From an uncultured Alphaproteobacteria bacterium (lineage in GTDB: Bacteria; Pseudomonadota; Alphaproteobacteria; Rhodobacterales; Rhodobacteraceae), in assembly GCA_902581005.1 (NCBI GenBank), contig CACHMT010000004.1:1-64000 (forward strand): a stretch of DNA of 64,000 bases, in the 5' to 3' direction. How positions within the stretch are numbered: position 1 is the stretch's first letter; every line of letters starts with the position of its first letter. The notes beneath the pieces are model-generated. The model searched no databases and was not told the DNA's origin. It saw only the letters and a list, made by a program, of their open reading frames with translations. Positions 32,431-42,093 of the stretch are shown here, piece after piece. Made by a program: the position numbers and the translations under genes.

Positions 32431-33372
32431 ATGAAAAGGGAGTTCAACTCTGTGTCTTTTGAATTTTTTAGTAATAAAGGAGAATTTTTTAAAGGTAATC
32501 TGCATGGGCACAGTAATTACTCCGACGGAAAACTAACGCCAGCAGAAGTGTGTAACGCATATATTGAAAAAGGGTATGACTTTCTCTCGATAACAGACCA
32601 CTTCTTAAAAATGTTTAACTATCCGATAACATCACCTGAATTAAAGATAAAAAATTTTACAGTTATACCTGGAGCTGAGCTACATACAAGCAAGATGGAA
32701 AATGGAGAGCTCTGGCATTTGCTCGCTTTGGGTTTGAATGACAAGTTTAAACCACCTGACCAACCTAACTTTTTGATAAACACTAAATCAGAGAATATTG
32801 AGAGCCTGAGCTCACGTCTATTTGATGCGGGTGCCTTTGTGTCACTTACACACCCAGAATGGAATGGAATGACGCTCAAAGACACACTTAATATCAACAA
32901 AGCTCACGCTATAGAGATTTATAATCATAGCTGTGCCATTGAATGTGACAGAGGGTCAGGGGTCGCAATCCTGGATCAAATTCTTAATAATGGAAAAGAG
33001 CTCAATATCATAGCCACAGACGACTCTCATTTTCATATCAATGATGCGTTTGGTGGCTGGGTTATGGTAAAATCAGAAATTAACAGTCAAGAGGCGTTAC
33101 TTGAATCCCTTAAAAACGGTCATTACTATTCATCCCAAGGTCCTAGTTTTAAAAATATCAAAATCCAAAGTGGCCGTTTGGAAGTGTTATGCTCGCCTGT
33201 TGAAAAAATTATTGTTAGTGGATACGGATCAGCTAGCATATATAAGAATAAAACTTCTATGGAGTCTGCGGTTTTTAATTTAGGACTACTTCCCCAAGAA
33301 AAATGGCTAAGAATTACCATCATTGATAATAAGGGAAAGAAGGCTTGGACAAATCCAATCTATGATTACTGA
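32431..33372 (+). CDS. PHP-domain phosphoesterase-like protein
   Basis: 313 aa. N-terminal PHP domain with metal ligands NLHGHSNYSDGKLTPAE (HxH), FLSITDH (DH), Glu in VIPGAELH, then SLTHPEW and ATDDSHFH. PHP proteins cleave phosphate esters; members include histidinol phosphatase, trypsin-like nucleoside phosphatases and the PhnPP cyclic-ribose phosphodiesterase of C-P lyase pathways. The C-terminal ~70 residues form a beta-rich extension seen in the CehA/McbA-like group. It is monocistronic. The substrate is unknown. Confidence 0.82.
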   Translation: MKREFNSVSFEFFSNKGEFFKGNLHGHSNYSDGKLTPAEVCNAYIEKGYDFLSITDHFLKMFNYPITSPELKIKNFTVIPGAELHTSKMENGELWHLLALGLNDKFKPPDQPNFLINTKSENIESLSSRLFDAGAFVSLTHPEWNGMTLKDTLNINKAHAIEIYNHSCAIECDRGSGVAILDQILNNGKELNIIATDDSHFHINDAFGGWVMVKSEINSQEALLESLKNGHYYSSQGPSFKNIKIQSGRLEVLCSPVEKIIVSGYGSASIYKNKTSMESAVFNLGLLPQEKWLRITIIDNKGKKAWTNPIYDY

Positions 33373-33379
33373 GCCTTTT

Positions 33380-34294
33380 TTATATTGTTTGATTTATAAA
33401 TCTTATAATCTCATCAAAAACTATTCTAGCTTTTTTGGATAAATGACGTGCTCTAAGAAACCCATGGGGCAAACCTAAGCCTTCTAGGTAAGTTATATCG
33501 CACCCGTATTGCCTTAGACTTTCTACATAAGACTGACAATCATCCGCTAAAGGATCTATTTCAGCACTGACCAGTAATGTCTTAGGCATATTATCATTAT
33601 CAAAATTTCTAATGAGATCATGAAGTCCCATTTTTAATGGAAGGCCAGCACATTTATGATAAAAATCTATATCATCTTGTGTTAAAAGCGGCGCATCATA
33701 AAACCTTCTCTTATTAGCTCCACTGATATCACCAGCCAAATCAGGATAGATGAGTACTTGTGCTTCTGGGCGAATTAAAACATTTCTAACCTTGTTTGCC
33801 ACAAAACCTGCTAAAGTACCTCCAGCACTATCCCCAACCAGAATTAGTTGTCTCTCAGGATTTTTAATAAAGTAGTAAAAACGAATGGCGTCTAGAAAAA
33901 ACTCTGGGTATTTAACCTCTGGAGCAAGTGAATAATCTAATGAGAAAACGTTACACCCTGTGCGTTCACAAATTTCAGCACATATATCGTCATGACTTTC
34001 GAGTCCCCCGACAACAAACCCTCCCCCATGGAAATATATCAGATCAGACTTATTGTCGGTGCCCTTAGAGTACTGTCGATATATCAAAGACCTCTCTTTA
34101 AAGGCGACTTTTCTATCTTCAACGTGTACGTTTGGAGGTCTAACTTGTCTAAAATGTTTCACCAATTCATTGTAGTTTTGCCGTAGCTCTTCTACTGAGT
34201 CCACTACATGTTCTTGTGCGAAAGTTTCAGAAATACGTATAAATTCCTTTATTTCTTCGTCGAACAACTTTTCATATTCTGGGCTCATTTTCAA
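33380..34294 (-). CDS. Alpha/beta hydrolase, hormone-sensitive-lipase family
   Basis: 304 aa. Oxyanion-hole motif IYFHGGGFVVGGLESHD, nucleophile elbow LVGDSAGGTLA, catalytic Asp in SAEIDPLADD and His in LPHGFL: the complete HSL-family esterase set. No signal peptide, so cytoplasmic. Substrates are probably short-chain esters or arylacetates. It stands alone, convergent with the PHP gene and divergent from the ABC transporter operon. Confidence 0.9.
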   Translation of the reverse strand: MKMSPEYEKLFDEEIKEFIRISETFAQEHVVDSVEELRQNYNELVKHFRQVRPPNVHVEDRKVAFKERSLIYRQYSKGTDNKSDLIYFHGGGFVVGGLESHDDICAEICERTGCNVFSLDYSLAPEVKYPEFFLDAIRFYYFIKNPERQLILVGDSAGGTLAGFVANKVRNVLIRPEAQVLIYPDLAGDISGANKRRFYDAPLLTQDDIDFYHKCAGLPLKMGLHDLIRNFDNDNMPKTLLVSAEIDPLADDCQSYVESLRQYGCDITYLEGLGLPHGFLRARHLSKKARIVFDEIIRFINQTI

Positions 34295-34448
34295 TCTTAG
34301 TTTACGTTAGGTCAATAGTTGAAATATTAATGTTTTCTCTTGTCATAGTGTAAATTGTTACTTAACATTTAACCTAATCTTTACAATAAATTAAAAAAAT
34401 CTTTCCATAACGGATAGATTTACTCAAAAATTTAGGGGAGAAATTAAA

Positions 34449-36041
34449 GTGAAAGATAAATTCATAAAAGCTCAACAAGAGAAATTGACGCTTGGAGCAA
34501 TTGATCGACGACAGTTTATGACATCGGCAATCGCTGCGGGTATAGCAATACCAACAGCCTTGTCATTGGCTAGTGATGCAATTGCGGCAACACCAAAGAA
34601 AGGTGGAAAATTTAGGATGGGTTTAGGGCACGGCTCGACTACAGATACGCTCGACTCAGGAACATCGGAAAACCATTTTACTCTTGTGAATGGGTACACC
34701 TTTGGAAATCATCTAACCGAAATCAATAATGAAGGAAAGCTTGTTGGCGAATTAGCTGAAACCTTTGAGTCGGATGATGGTAAAACTTGGGTGTTTAACT
34801 TAAGAAAAGGTGTTGAATTTCACAACGGAAAAACAATGACATCAGAAGATGTCCTAGCGTCTTACGAGCATCATATGGGCGAAAAATCAACTTCTGCTGC
34901 AAAGGGATCACTATCACCTGTAAGAAGTATAAAAGCTGATGGAAAATACAAAGTGATCATGGAATTAGACAGTCCTGATACTGACTTCCCTTACATTGTA
35001 AGTGACTATCACATCTCCATCAGGCCTGCTGGCGATATGACCTCAGGAGTAGGTACAGGTGGATACATCGTTCAATCCTTCGAACCAGGGGTAAAGTCCG
35101 TATTGAAGAGAAATCCAAATTACTGGAAAGAGGGTGCAGCACATTTTGATGAGGTAGAATTACTATCGATTGTTGACCCAAATGCTCGACAAACTGCTTT
35201 GATAAGTGGCGAAATTGATGCAATGGATAGAGTTGACCTAAAAACTATCAATTTAATGAAGCGTAACCCAAATATAAATATTATGCAGGCAACAGGAACA
35301 GCTCACTATACCTTTCCAATGAGACTAAATGTTGATCCTTTTGGTGATTACGACTTGAGGATGGCCTTGAAGTGGGCTGTAAATCGTCAAGAGCTTGTTG
35401 ACAAGATCCTTCTTGGTTATGGAGCAGTAGGTAATGATATTCCAATCGGCACTGCTAATTATTTCCACAACTCGGACTTACCTCAAAGAGAATTTGATGC
35501 TGATAAAGCGGCTTTTCACTACAAAAAATCAGGTCACTCCGGAAAAATACAATTATCAGCAGCTGATGCCGCATTCGCTGGTGCAGTAGATGCTGCTCAA
35601 TTGATGGCAAACTCTGCGAAAAAAGCTGGAATTGACATCGAAGTGATCCGCGAGCCAAACGATGGATATTGGTCTAATGTGTGGAATAATGACGCAAAAG
35701 GCTGGTGTGCATGTTACTGGGGTGGACGACCTGCTGAGACTATGATGTTCTCAGCCGCTTATGTAGCCGAGTCAAAATGGAATGACACTATGTGGAAAAC
35801 AACCGACTCTGCTGTTAAGTTTAATCAACTTGTTAAAGACGCTAGGAAAGAGCTCGATGAGAGTAGGAAGCGGGATATTCTGTATGAATGCCAGCGTTTA
35901 ATTTATGATGATGGCGGATTGCTCTGCCCTCTCTTTAACAGTTATGTAAGTGCAAACAGCAAGAAAATTGCCCATGGCAAAATAGCAGCCAACTGGGATA
36001 GCGATGGCGCCAAGTGTGTTGAGCGTTGGTGGTTTGCATAA
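34449..36041 (+). CDS. ABC transporter substrate-binding protein, peptide/opine type (SBP family 5)
   Basis: 530 aa. The N-terminus carries a twin-arginine signal (DRRQFMTSAIAAGIAIP, then ALSLASDAIAATP), so it is exported folded. The SBP_bac_5 domain follows: TDTLDSGTSENHFTLVNGY, WVFNLRKGVEFHNGKTMTSEDV, and VKSVLKRNPNYWKEG. It captures oligopeptide-like or other bulky solutes in the periplasm; the ligand is unknown. The start is GTG with GGGGAG upstream. It is the first gene of a five-gene operon; a stem-loop follows it. Confidence 0.92.
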   Translation: MKDKFIKAQQEKLTLGAIDRRQFMTSAIAAGIAIPTALSLASDAIAATPKKGGKFRMGLGHGSTTDTLDSGTSENHFTLVNGYTFGNHLTEINNEGKLVGELAETFESDDGKTWVFNLRKGVEFHNGKTMTSEDVLASYEHHMGEKSTSAAKGSLSPVRSIKADGKYKVIMELDSPDTDFPYIVSDYHISIRPAGDMTSGVGTGGYIVQSFEPGVKSVLKRNPNYWKEGAAHFDEVELLSIVDPNARQTALISGEIDAMDRVDLKTINLMKRNPNINIMQATGTAHYTFPMRLNVDPFGDYDLRMALKWAVNRQELVDKILLGYGAVGNDIPIGTANYFHNSDLPQREFDADKAAFHYKKSGHSGKIQLSAADAAFAGAVDAAQLMANSAKKAGIDIEVIREPNDGYWSNVWNNDAKGWCACYWGGRPAETMMFSAAYVAESKWNDTMWKTTDSAVKFNQLVKDARKELDESRKRDILYECQRLIYDDGGLLCPLFNSYVSANSKKIAHGKIAANWDSDGAKCVERWWFA

Positions 36042-36064
36042 TATTTAAAGGTTAATTTAAATAG

Positions 36065-36088
36065 GAAGGGCAGAATTATCTGCCCTTC
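36065..36088 (+). other. Intercistronic stem-loop after the substrate-binding protein gene
   Basis: A perfect 10-bp stem, GAAGGGCAGA with TCTGCCCTTC, and a 4-base loop, 23 bases after the stop codon. No T run follows, so it is more likely an mRNA 3'-end stabiliser than a terminator; it would favour excess of the binding protein over the permeases. Confidence 0.7.
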
Positions 36089-36106
36089 TAAAAAATAGAT
36101 ATTTCT

Positions 36107-37087
36107 TTGCATCCTGTAGTTAAAACAGTTCTAGAGCGTTTGGGGTTGGGCTTGGCCACCCTTTTCTTCGTTTCTATAATCATTTTCTCAGCAATTGAAA
36201 TGCTTCCCGGAGACTTCGGACAAGCAATACTGGGTCAAGCAGCATTACCCGAAACAGTGGCTGCTTTCCGACAGGAATTAGGGCTTGATAAGCCTGCATA
36301 TATTAGATACTTCGACTGGGCACTAGGTGCAATACAAGGGGATCTTGGAACGTCTTTTTCTGGACGCAATGCTTCAGGTGCCGACAGATCCGCTGAAGTG
36401 GTAGATAAAATCGCTCCAAGATTATGGAATACACTGTTTCTGGCTTCAATGGCCGCTCTTATTGCAGTTCCTCTATCTTTAATATTAGGGATATTAACGG
36501 CCCTTTACCGTAACTCGTTTTTTGACAGGTCTGTAAACACAGCCACCTTGACAACAATTTCATTTCCTGAATTCTTTGTTGCTTACATCTTGATTTTATT
36601 TTTTGCCTCGCTTAATCAGATATTTCCATCTCTGGCAAACGTTGATCCTGATACAAATTTTGGTGAAAGGATTTACCGTACAGCGCTACCTGCTTTCACG
36701 TTAACATTAGTGATCGTCGCTCACATGATGAGAATGACACGAGCAGCGATAATAAACTTACTTGCTAGTCCTTACATTCAGATGGCCAAACTATCAGGCG
36801 CCTCTCAAACAGAAATTATTCTTAAACATGCGTTACCCAATGCTTGGGCTCCTATCGCAACTGTAATAGCCTTCAATTTAGCGTATCTTGTTGTAGGCGT
36901 AGTCGTCGTAGAAGTCGTTTTTGTATATCCTGGCGTAGGTCAGTTAATGGTAGATGCTGTTAGGACACGTGACATACCTGTTGTACAGGGATGTGCTCTT
37001 ATCTTCGCTGTAACGTATATTCTATTAAATCTTATCGCAGATATAATTGGTATTGTTACTAACCCAAGATTACTGCATCCTAAATGA
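36107..37087 (+). CDS. ABC transporter permease, DppB type
   Basis: 326 aa. Six membrane helices and the family signature GASQTEIILKHALPNAWAPI (EAA loop contacting the ATPase); the N-terminal block MLPGDFGQAILG with GLDKPAYIRYFDW is typical of DppB/OppB. It starts at a TTG (36107) with no ATG upstream in frame. It overlaps the next permease by four bases (ATGA). Confidence 0.92.
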   Translation: MHPVVKTVLERLGLGLATLFFVSIIIFSAIEMLPGDFGQAILGQAALPETVAAFRQELGLDKPAYIRYFDWALGAIQGDLGTSFSGRNASGADRSAEVVDKIAPRLWNTLFLASMAALIAVPLSLILGILTALYRNSFFDRSVNTATLTTISFPEFFVAYILILFFASLNQIFPSLANVDPDTNFGERIYRTALPAFTLTLVIVAHMMRMTRAAIINLLASPYIQMAKLSGASQTEIILKHALPNAWAPIATVIAFNLAYLVVGVVVVEVVFVYPGVGQLMVDAVRTRDIPVVQGCALIFAVTYILLNLIADIIGIVTNPRLLHPK

Positions 37088-38004
37088 ATAAAGATACTAA
37101 AACATATTCCGCCGCTGGCGAAGTTGGCTCTATTCTAGAGACCCGTTCAACTTTTACGAGACTAAAGATTGAACTTACTAAGGCACCACTTACCGCAAAA
37201 TTTGGCATTTTTATAATAATTGTTTTTGTCGGGTTAGCTATTTTTGCTCCCCTTATAGCACCTTATGGTGAGGCTGAAGTCTTTCCTGAGCCTTACGCAC
37301 CTTGGAGTTCAAATCATCTATTTGGAACCGACCAGATCGGCCGGGATATCTTTTCAAGATTGATATTCGGGGCACGAAATACTGTTGGTGTTGCTTTTGC
37401 TACAACAATTCTTGCTTTTTTAATAGGGGGTGCATTGGGCTTGGCTGCTGCTATTAATAGATCTTATCTGGATCTTTTTTTGAGTAGAACAGTAGATGTT
37501 TTAATGGCTATCCCTCAGCTCATTTTTGCATTGGTTTTGCTATCCATCTTCGGCTCTACGATTATAAACTTGATCATAATAATTGCGGTGTTGGATTCTA
37601 CCCGCGTCTTTCGCCTTACGAGAGCAGTTTCTCTTAATGTTGTCGTTATGGATTATGTAGAGGTTGCTAAATTGCGTGGAGAAAATATAAGCTGGGTGAT
37701 GCGAAAGGAAATTTTACCAAACATTCTTCCGCCTTTGATAGCGGAGTTTGGTCTTCGTTTTTGCTTTGTATTCCTATCCATCGCTGCACTCTCTTTTTTA
37801 GGAGTTGGCATTCAACCACCAACTGCGGATTGGGGTTCTATGGTTAGAGAAAATGCATCTCTCATACAGTTTGCCCAATATGATTTAAAGGCAGCTATGA
37901 CACCACTTTTACCCGCTGCAGCAATTGCTCTTCTTACAGTCGCCGTTAATTTTGTGGTCGATTGGTTTTTACATAAAACCAGTGGAATTAAAGATGAAAA
38001 ATAA
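37084..38004 (+). CDS. ABC transporter permease, DppC type
   Basis: 306 aa. Second permease of the importer: an N-terminal cytoplasmic tail, first helix at about residues 40-60, the HLFGTDQIGRDIFSRLIFGAR signature of DppC/OppC, and the EAA loop in AKLRGENISWVMRKEILPNIL. It pairs with the DppB-type subunit encoded just before, and its end overlaps the ATPase start by 11 bases. Confidence 0.92.
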   Translation: MNKDTKTYSAAGEVGSILETRSTFTRLKIELTKAPLTAKFGIFIIIVFVGLAIFAPLIAPYGEAEVFPEPYAPWSSNHLFGTDQIGRDIFSRLIFGARNTVGVAFATTILAFLIGGALGLAAAINRSYLDLFLSRTVDVLMAIPQLIFALVLLSIFGSTIINLIIIIAVLDSTRVFRLTRAVSLNVVVMDYVEVAKLRGENISWVMRKEILPNILPPLIAEFGLRFCFVFLSIAALSFLGVGIQPPTADWGSMVRENASLIQFAQYDLKAAMTPLLPAAAIALLTVAVNFVVDWFLHKTSGIKDEK

Positions 38005-39607
38005 AAAAGAAAATTCTACTTTACTTCAAATCAAAGACTTAAAGATTGAAGGTTTTTCCGATGAAAGATGGCATAAAATCATTAAGGGAGTGAATTTAGA
38101 GCTTAAAAGAGGAGAGGTGCTCGGACTGATTGGTGAGTCCGGAGCTGGAAAGTCCACGCTGGGTCTTGCAGCCATGGGCTATACACAACCTGGATGTCGT
38201 ATTACAGGAGGTCAAATTAATTTTGACGGTGTTGACCTTACAAAGCGTACTGACTCGGAAAAAAGAAAGTATTGGGGCAACAGAATGACGTACGTCGCTC
38301 AATCAGCTGCCGCTTCATTCAATCCAGCTCATCGTTTAATTAATCAAACTACTGAGTCAACGATCAGGGCTGGCCTAAAAAAGCAAAATGAGGCATTTGA
38401 TGAGGCACGCGCTCTTTATGATGCTCTTAATCTGCCCAATCCAGAAACTATTGGTGAAAGATATCCACACCAAGTATCGGGCGGGCAGCTTCAGCGAATA
38501 ATGACGGCTATGGCTATGTCCCCTAATCCTGATTTAATTGTATTTGATGAGCCTACCACTGCACTAGATGTAACTACCCAAGTTGAGGTTCTTGCCGCAA
38601 TGCGTGATATCGTTAAAACCTATGGTACGGCAGCAATATATATAACACATGACCTTTCCGTCGTTGCGCAAATGGCGGATAGAATTAAGGTTTTGAGATA
38701 CGGTGAAGAAGTTGAGGAAGCAATGACACGAAAAATGTTAAAGTCTCCAAAAGAAGATTATACAAAAAGCCTTTGGTCTGTTCGATCTATTCAAAAGCCT
38801 GAGAAAAAAAGTAAAGACATTATTTTAGAGGTTAAAAATGTAGATGCGTTCTATGGAAGTTTTCATGTATTGAAAAATATAAATATAAAATTGCCCTTGG
38901 GCCGGACGGTGGCATTGGTCGGTGAAAGTGGGTCAGGGAAATCAACGGTGGCCCGCGTGATTACTGGATTACTGGAACCAAAAATAGGTTCTGTAAAATT
39001 CAAAAATCGTGAATTGCCTCCATCTCTGAAGGGAAGAACTAAAGACCAACTTCAAAAAATTCAAATGATCTATCAGATGGCTGATGTTGCAATGAACCCT
39101 AAGCAGACCGTTTATGATATTATCAGTCGGCCTGCTAGCTTTTTTGCTGGCTTAACGGGTGCTAATTTACGAAAAAGAGTAATTGAACTCTTAGAGCAAA
39201 TAGATCTGGATGAAAGTTTTATAGACAGATATCCAAGTGAACTATCTGGGGGACAAAAACAACGCATATGTATAGCAAGGGCTTTAGCCGCTAATCCAGA
39301 GGTTGTAATATGCGATGAGGTGACTTCAGCATTGGATCAGATCGTCCAAGAGGGAATTCTTAAGCTTTTAGGACGATTGCAGAAAGACTTGAATCTCTCC
39401 TATATTTTCATAACTCATGACATCGCTACAGTTAAGGCAATATCAGACGAGGTTGTCGTTATGAATGAAGGGCAAGTTGTTGAACAGGGTTTAAAAAGTG
39501 AAATATTTTCACCACCACATCCAGAATATACAGAATTACTACTATCCTCCGTGCCCGAAATGGATCCAGATTGGCTAACGGATCTATTGAAAGCGCGAAA
39601 TTATTAG
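37994..39607 (+). CDS. Dipeptide-type ABC transporter ATPase with two fused nucleotide-binding domains
   Basis: 537 aa from the ATG at 37994 (GGAATTAAAG before it). Two complete ABC domains: first Walker A GESGAGKST with signature VSGGQLQR and VFDEPTTALD; second Walker A GESGSGKST with signature LSGGQKQR and ICDEVTSALD. It is a DppD-DppF fusion powering the importer. In the second domain the Walker B acid-carrying segment reads CDEVTSALD, common in this family. Fused forms are frequent in Alphaproteobacteria. Confidence 0.93.
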   Translation: MKNKKENSTLLQIKDLKIEGFSDERWHKIIKGVNLELKRGEVLGLIGESGAGKSTLGLAAMGYTQPGCRITGGQINFDGVDLTKRTDSEKRKYWGNRMTYVAQSAAASFNPAHRLINQTTESTIRAGLKKQNEAFDEARALYDALNLPNPETIGERYPHQVSGGQLQRIMTAMAMSPNPDLIVFDEPTTALDVTTQVEVLAAMRDIVKTYGTAAIYITHDLSVVAQMADRIKVLRYGEEVEEAMTRKMLKSPKEDYTKSLWSVRSIQKPEKKSKDIILEVKNVDAFYGSFHVLKNINIKLPLGRTVALVGESGSGKSTVARVITGLLEPKIGSVKFKNRELPPSLKGRTKDQLQKIQMIYQMADVAMNPKQTVYDIISRPASFFAGLTGANLRKRVIELLEQIDLDESFIDRYPSELSGGQKQRICIARALAANPEVVICDEVTSALDQIVQEGILKLLGRLQKDLNLSYIFITHDIATVKAISDEVVVMNEGQVVEQGLKSEIFSPPHPEYTELLLSSVPEMDPDWLTDLLKARNY

Positions 39608-39616
39608 GAGATTAAT

Positions 39617-40309
39617 ATGAAAATTATTTGGCTAGGGCATGGAAGCTTTAGAATAGAAATTGAAGATCGGGTTATGCTTATAGATCCTTGGTTGAATGGC
39701 AACCCATTATTCCCCGCGGAAAAAAGACAAGAAGCATTACAAGGCATAACTGATATTCTTATCTCTCACGGACACTTTGACCATACGAATGATACTATAG
39801 AAATAGCTAAAGAAACTAATGCCCCCATTTATGGAATAGCAGATCTAATGTCGTATTGGGAAGAGAGTGAAGGAGTAACTACAACTGGATTTAATAAAGG
39901 TGGAACTGTTAATCTTGGAAACGTTAAAGTTACTATGGTAAATGCTGTTCACAGCTCATCTATGATGAAAAATGGCCAGATAATGTACACTGGTGCTGAA
40001 GCTGGCTTTGTAATTGAGGGTGAAAATAACACAATTTATTTTTCTGGGGATACCGACGTCATGGCTGACATGGAAATAATTAACGACCTTCACAAACCAA
40101 ATATTGGCATTCTATCCTGTGGTGGACACTTCACTATGGATATGAAAAGGGCAGCCTATGCAGCAAAAAAATATTTTAACTTTGAGAAACTAATCCCCTG
40201 TCATTACAAAACATTTCCTCTTCTCGAACAAAATGCTGATGTTCTAACAGAAGAACTGGGCTCAAATATAGTTGTTGAGCCCGAAGTTATGAGCCCAATA
40301 GAGATCTAA
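39617..40309 (+). CDS. UPF0173-type metal-dependent hydrolase (MBL fold)
   Basis: 230 aa. Metallo-beta-lactamase fold with LISHGHFDHTNDT metal site, MLIDPWLNGNP, and FSGDTDVMADM; a match to UPF0173 hydrolases. It starts nine bases after the ATPase stop with TTAGGAG upstream, so it is the last gene of the importer operon. That suggests it acts on the imported compound, perhaps as a lactonase or amidase; this is inference. Confidence 0.87.
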   Translation: MKIIWLGHGSFRIEIEDRVMLIDPWLNGNPLFPAEKRQEALQGITDILISHGHFDHTNDTIEIAKETNAPIYGIADLMSYWEESEGVTTTGFNKGGTVNLGNVKVTMVNAVHSSSMMKNGQIMYTGAEAGFVIEGENNTIYFSGDTDVMADMEIINDLHKPNIGILSCGGHFTMDMKRAAYAAKKYFNFEKLIPCHYKTFPLLEQNADVLTEELGSNIVVEPEVMSPIEI

Positions 40310-40319
40310 TACTGCTATT

Positions 40320-40832
40320 TTATAGCTCCTTTGGGCAAATGAATTCTTGAATCTTGAACATCGTATCGCCAGCGTGTGCCCACTTTTCTATCGTGGATGT
40401 AAGAGTACAAAAAGCGGCAGTAGGATATTTGTGTTCAACTCTATTCAGTAAATTCGAGTTTTGCTCGGTGTCTGAGAGACGCAGAACTGTCTCTTGTATG
40501 GCTGGATTATGTCCCACAATAAGTACTGATGATATGTCATCTTTTATTTTAGATATGAACTCCAACATCATATGATCGTCAAAAGTATAGAGATCTTTTT
40601 TATACATTATCTCTGTATCCTTAAGGGAGGGTTTTATGATTTCAATTGTCTCCACTGCTCTTAAGGCGGTTGATGAGAATACACTATCAAAATTCTTATT
40701 CAAGGTTTCAAAGAAATCTTTCATAATTGTTGATGCTCTTTGCCCTTTATCTGCTAATCTACGGTCGTGATCAGACACCAGTGGAGAGGTCCAGTCTGAT
40801 TTGGCATGACGTATAAAGGATAGAGATTTCAT
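40320..40832 (-). CDS. SixA-like histidine phosphatase
   Basis: 170 aa. RHxK motif at the start, SLSFIRHAKSDWTSP, and the second catalytic His in VLIVGHNPAIQE identify the SixA branch of the histidine phosphatase superfamily. E. coli SixA dephosphorylates phospho-histidine on signalling phosphotransfer domains; small-molecule substrates are also possible. It is monocistronic and convergent with the UPF0173 gene. Confidence 0.88.
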   Translation of the reverse strand: MKSLSFIRHAKSDWTSPLVSDHDRRLADKGQRASTIMKDFFETLNKNFDSVFSSTALRAVETIEIIKPSLKDTEIMYKKDLYTFDDHMMLEFISKIKDDISSVLIVGHNPAIQETVLRLSDTEQNSNLLNRVEHKYPTAAFCTLTSTIEKWAHAGDTMFKIQEFICPKEL

Positions 40833-40954
40833 TTTTTTATCAATTTCTTTTTATTCATTTCTTAAACCAATTGAAATTTTTCCAATTAGCAATAATTTCG
40901 ACCAGTGTAAAACATTAAGATTACAAGTCGAGTTTTAACTAATAGTTTCGACGA

Positions 40955-41806
40955 TTACAAACAATTGGAAGTAGAGTAATCAAATTCTGCAAGGGAAGCT
41001 AATCTATACTTGGTTCTTAAATATCTACTTTCAACAATTGTCGACTTCCACCAACAATATGACCCATGTCTCCATGCGAAAGCTGCCCTAATTTTTCTGT
41101 AACGCTCATATAAATCAGGCCGTTCAAGAAATTTCCAAAAACTATTAAGGTCTTGTGCGGATAAGGGTGTTCCGTCCGCGAGTATCTGGAAACCTGGTGA
41201 AATAAATGAAAATATATCCTCACAGATATCTCCTTTTGCTGGTGTTTGCCAATCAATTAGCTTTATGCCACCTTTAAATTCACTTATCAAATTCTGCCTT
41301 ATATCTCTATGTAAGAGTGAAAATTTTTTAACTGGTGAGATCTGTTCCGGGTGTGGTCTTTTCACTTTAGGCAATTTTTGGCACTTTGCCAGAAATACAT
41401 CTCCTTGTCTCAAAATTTCCGTTGGTTCACAACTGACCTCCTTAAATTTTTCAGGATTGATCTTCTCTTTTTCCAGAATAAGCTTTGCAACTGCCTTGAT
41501 GTCATTGTGCCAAGGAACACCCTCAACATATCTGTAGGCGATAATAGAAAGATCAGGCCATGATTTCACAAATTTAGGTGCAATATTTATCTGTTTCACA
41601 GTTTTAAGTGCCTTTTCTTCTTCCTGTAAAGAATTCTCAAATAAAGATCCTGGAGGAACCTTGAGGTATTTTTTCAACACAATCTCCTGCGCTCCCTTAT
41701 ACCTCCAAACATGATTAGAGTGGCCACCAACCATCTTTATTAAATTTTCTTGGACATCTTCACTTTTATTTTTTGCCAGTGATACAACTATATTTTCTAA
41801 ATCCAT
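40955..41806 (-). CDS. APH/choline-kinase-like phosphotransferase
   Basis: 283 aa with the aminoglycoside/choline kinase fold: GGHSNHVWRYKG, IVLKKY (ATP-binding Lys), the catalytic loop LLHRDIRQNLIS and the metal-binding LIDWQTPAKGDICED. It lacks motifs that would fix the substrate. It lies 287 bases upstream of ugpB in divergent orientation; thiamine, choline or ethanolamine phosphorylation are options. A link to glycerophosphodiester use is inference from position only. Confidence 0.75.
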   Translation of the reverse strand: MDLENIVVSLAKNKSEDVQENLIKMVGGHSNHVWRYKGAQEIVLKKYLKVPPGSLFENSLQEEEKALKTVKQINIAPKFVKSWPDLSIIAYRYVEGVPWHNDIKAVAKLILEKEKINPEKFKEVSCEPTEILRQGDVFLAKCQKLPKVKRPHPEQISPVKKFSLLHRDIRQNLISEFKGGIKLIDWQTPAKGDICEDIFSFISPGFQILADGTPLSAQDLNSFWKFLERPDLYERYRKIRAAFAWRHGSYCWWKSTIVESRYLRTKYRLASLAEFDYSTSNCL

Positions 41807-42014
41807 TGATGCTACTTATGTCCGACTTCTAACAATTTAATAATTAACTTTATTAAATTGCGAAATACTTATCATAAAAAAAATTCATACGTGTACTTAA
41901 TCTTCTCATTTGTGTGGATGACCCATCTGGTAGAAAAATGACAAAGCACTTAAAAAACGCCTTAACTTAAAGGGGGATTTCATACATTTATTAACAATTG
42001 ATATAAAAATTTGT

Positions 42015-42047
42015 TTACATAAAAATTTCATATTTCTGACAAAATTT
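42015..42047 (+). promoter_or_regulatory. Pho-box-like repeats upstream of ugpB
   Basis: Three abutting 11-bp units, TTACATAAAAA, TTTCATATTTC and TGACAAAATTT, resemble the PhoB half-site TGTCATAAATC, with the CA core at the same offset in each. They lie 46 bases before the ugpB ATG, at promoter distance. Scored by eye in AT-rich DNA, so supportive rather than proof. Confidence 0.6.
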
Positions 42048-42093
42048 CTTAAAAATTCTTCAGCAACGTTGAGCTTTTGAAAGGATATATAGA

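Noticed and set aside
34340..34385. TGTCAT core upstream of the peptide importer as a Pho box
   Set aside because: Only one good half-site; the unit 11 bases on has almost no match, so it does not meet the direct-repeat pattern.
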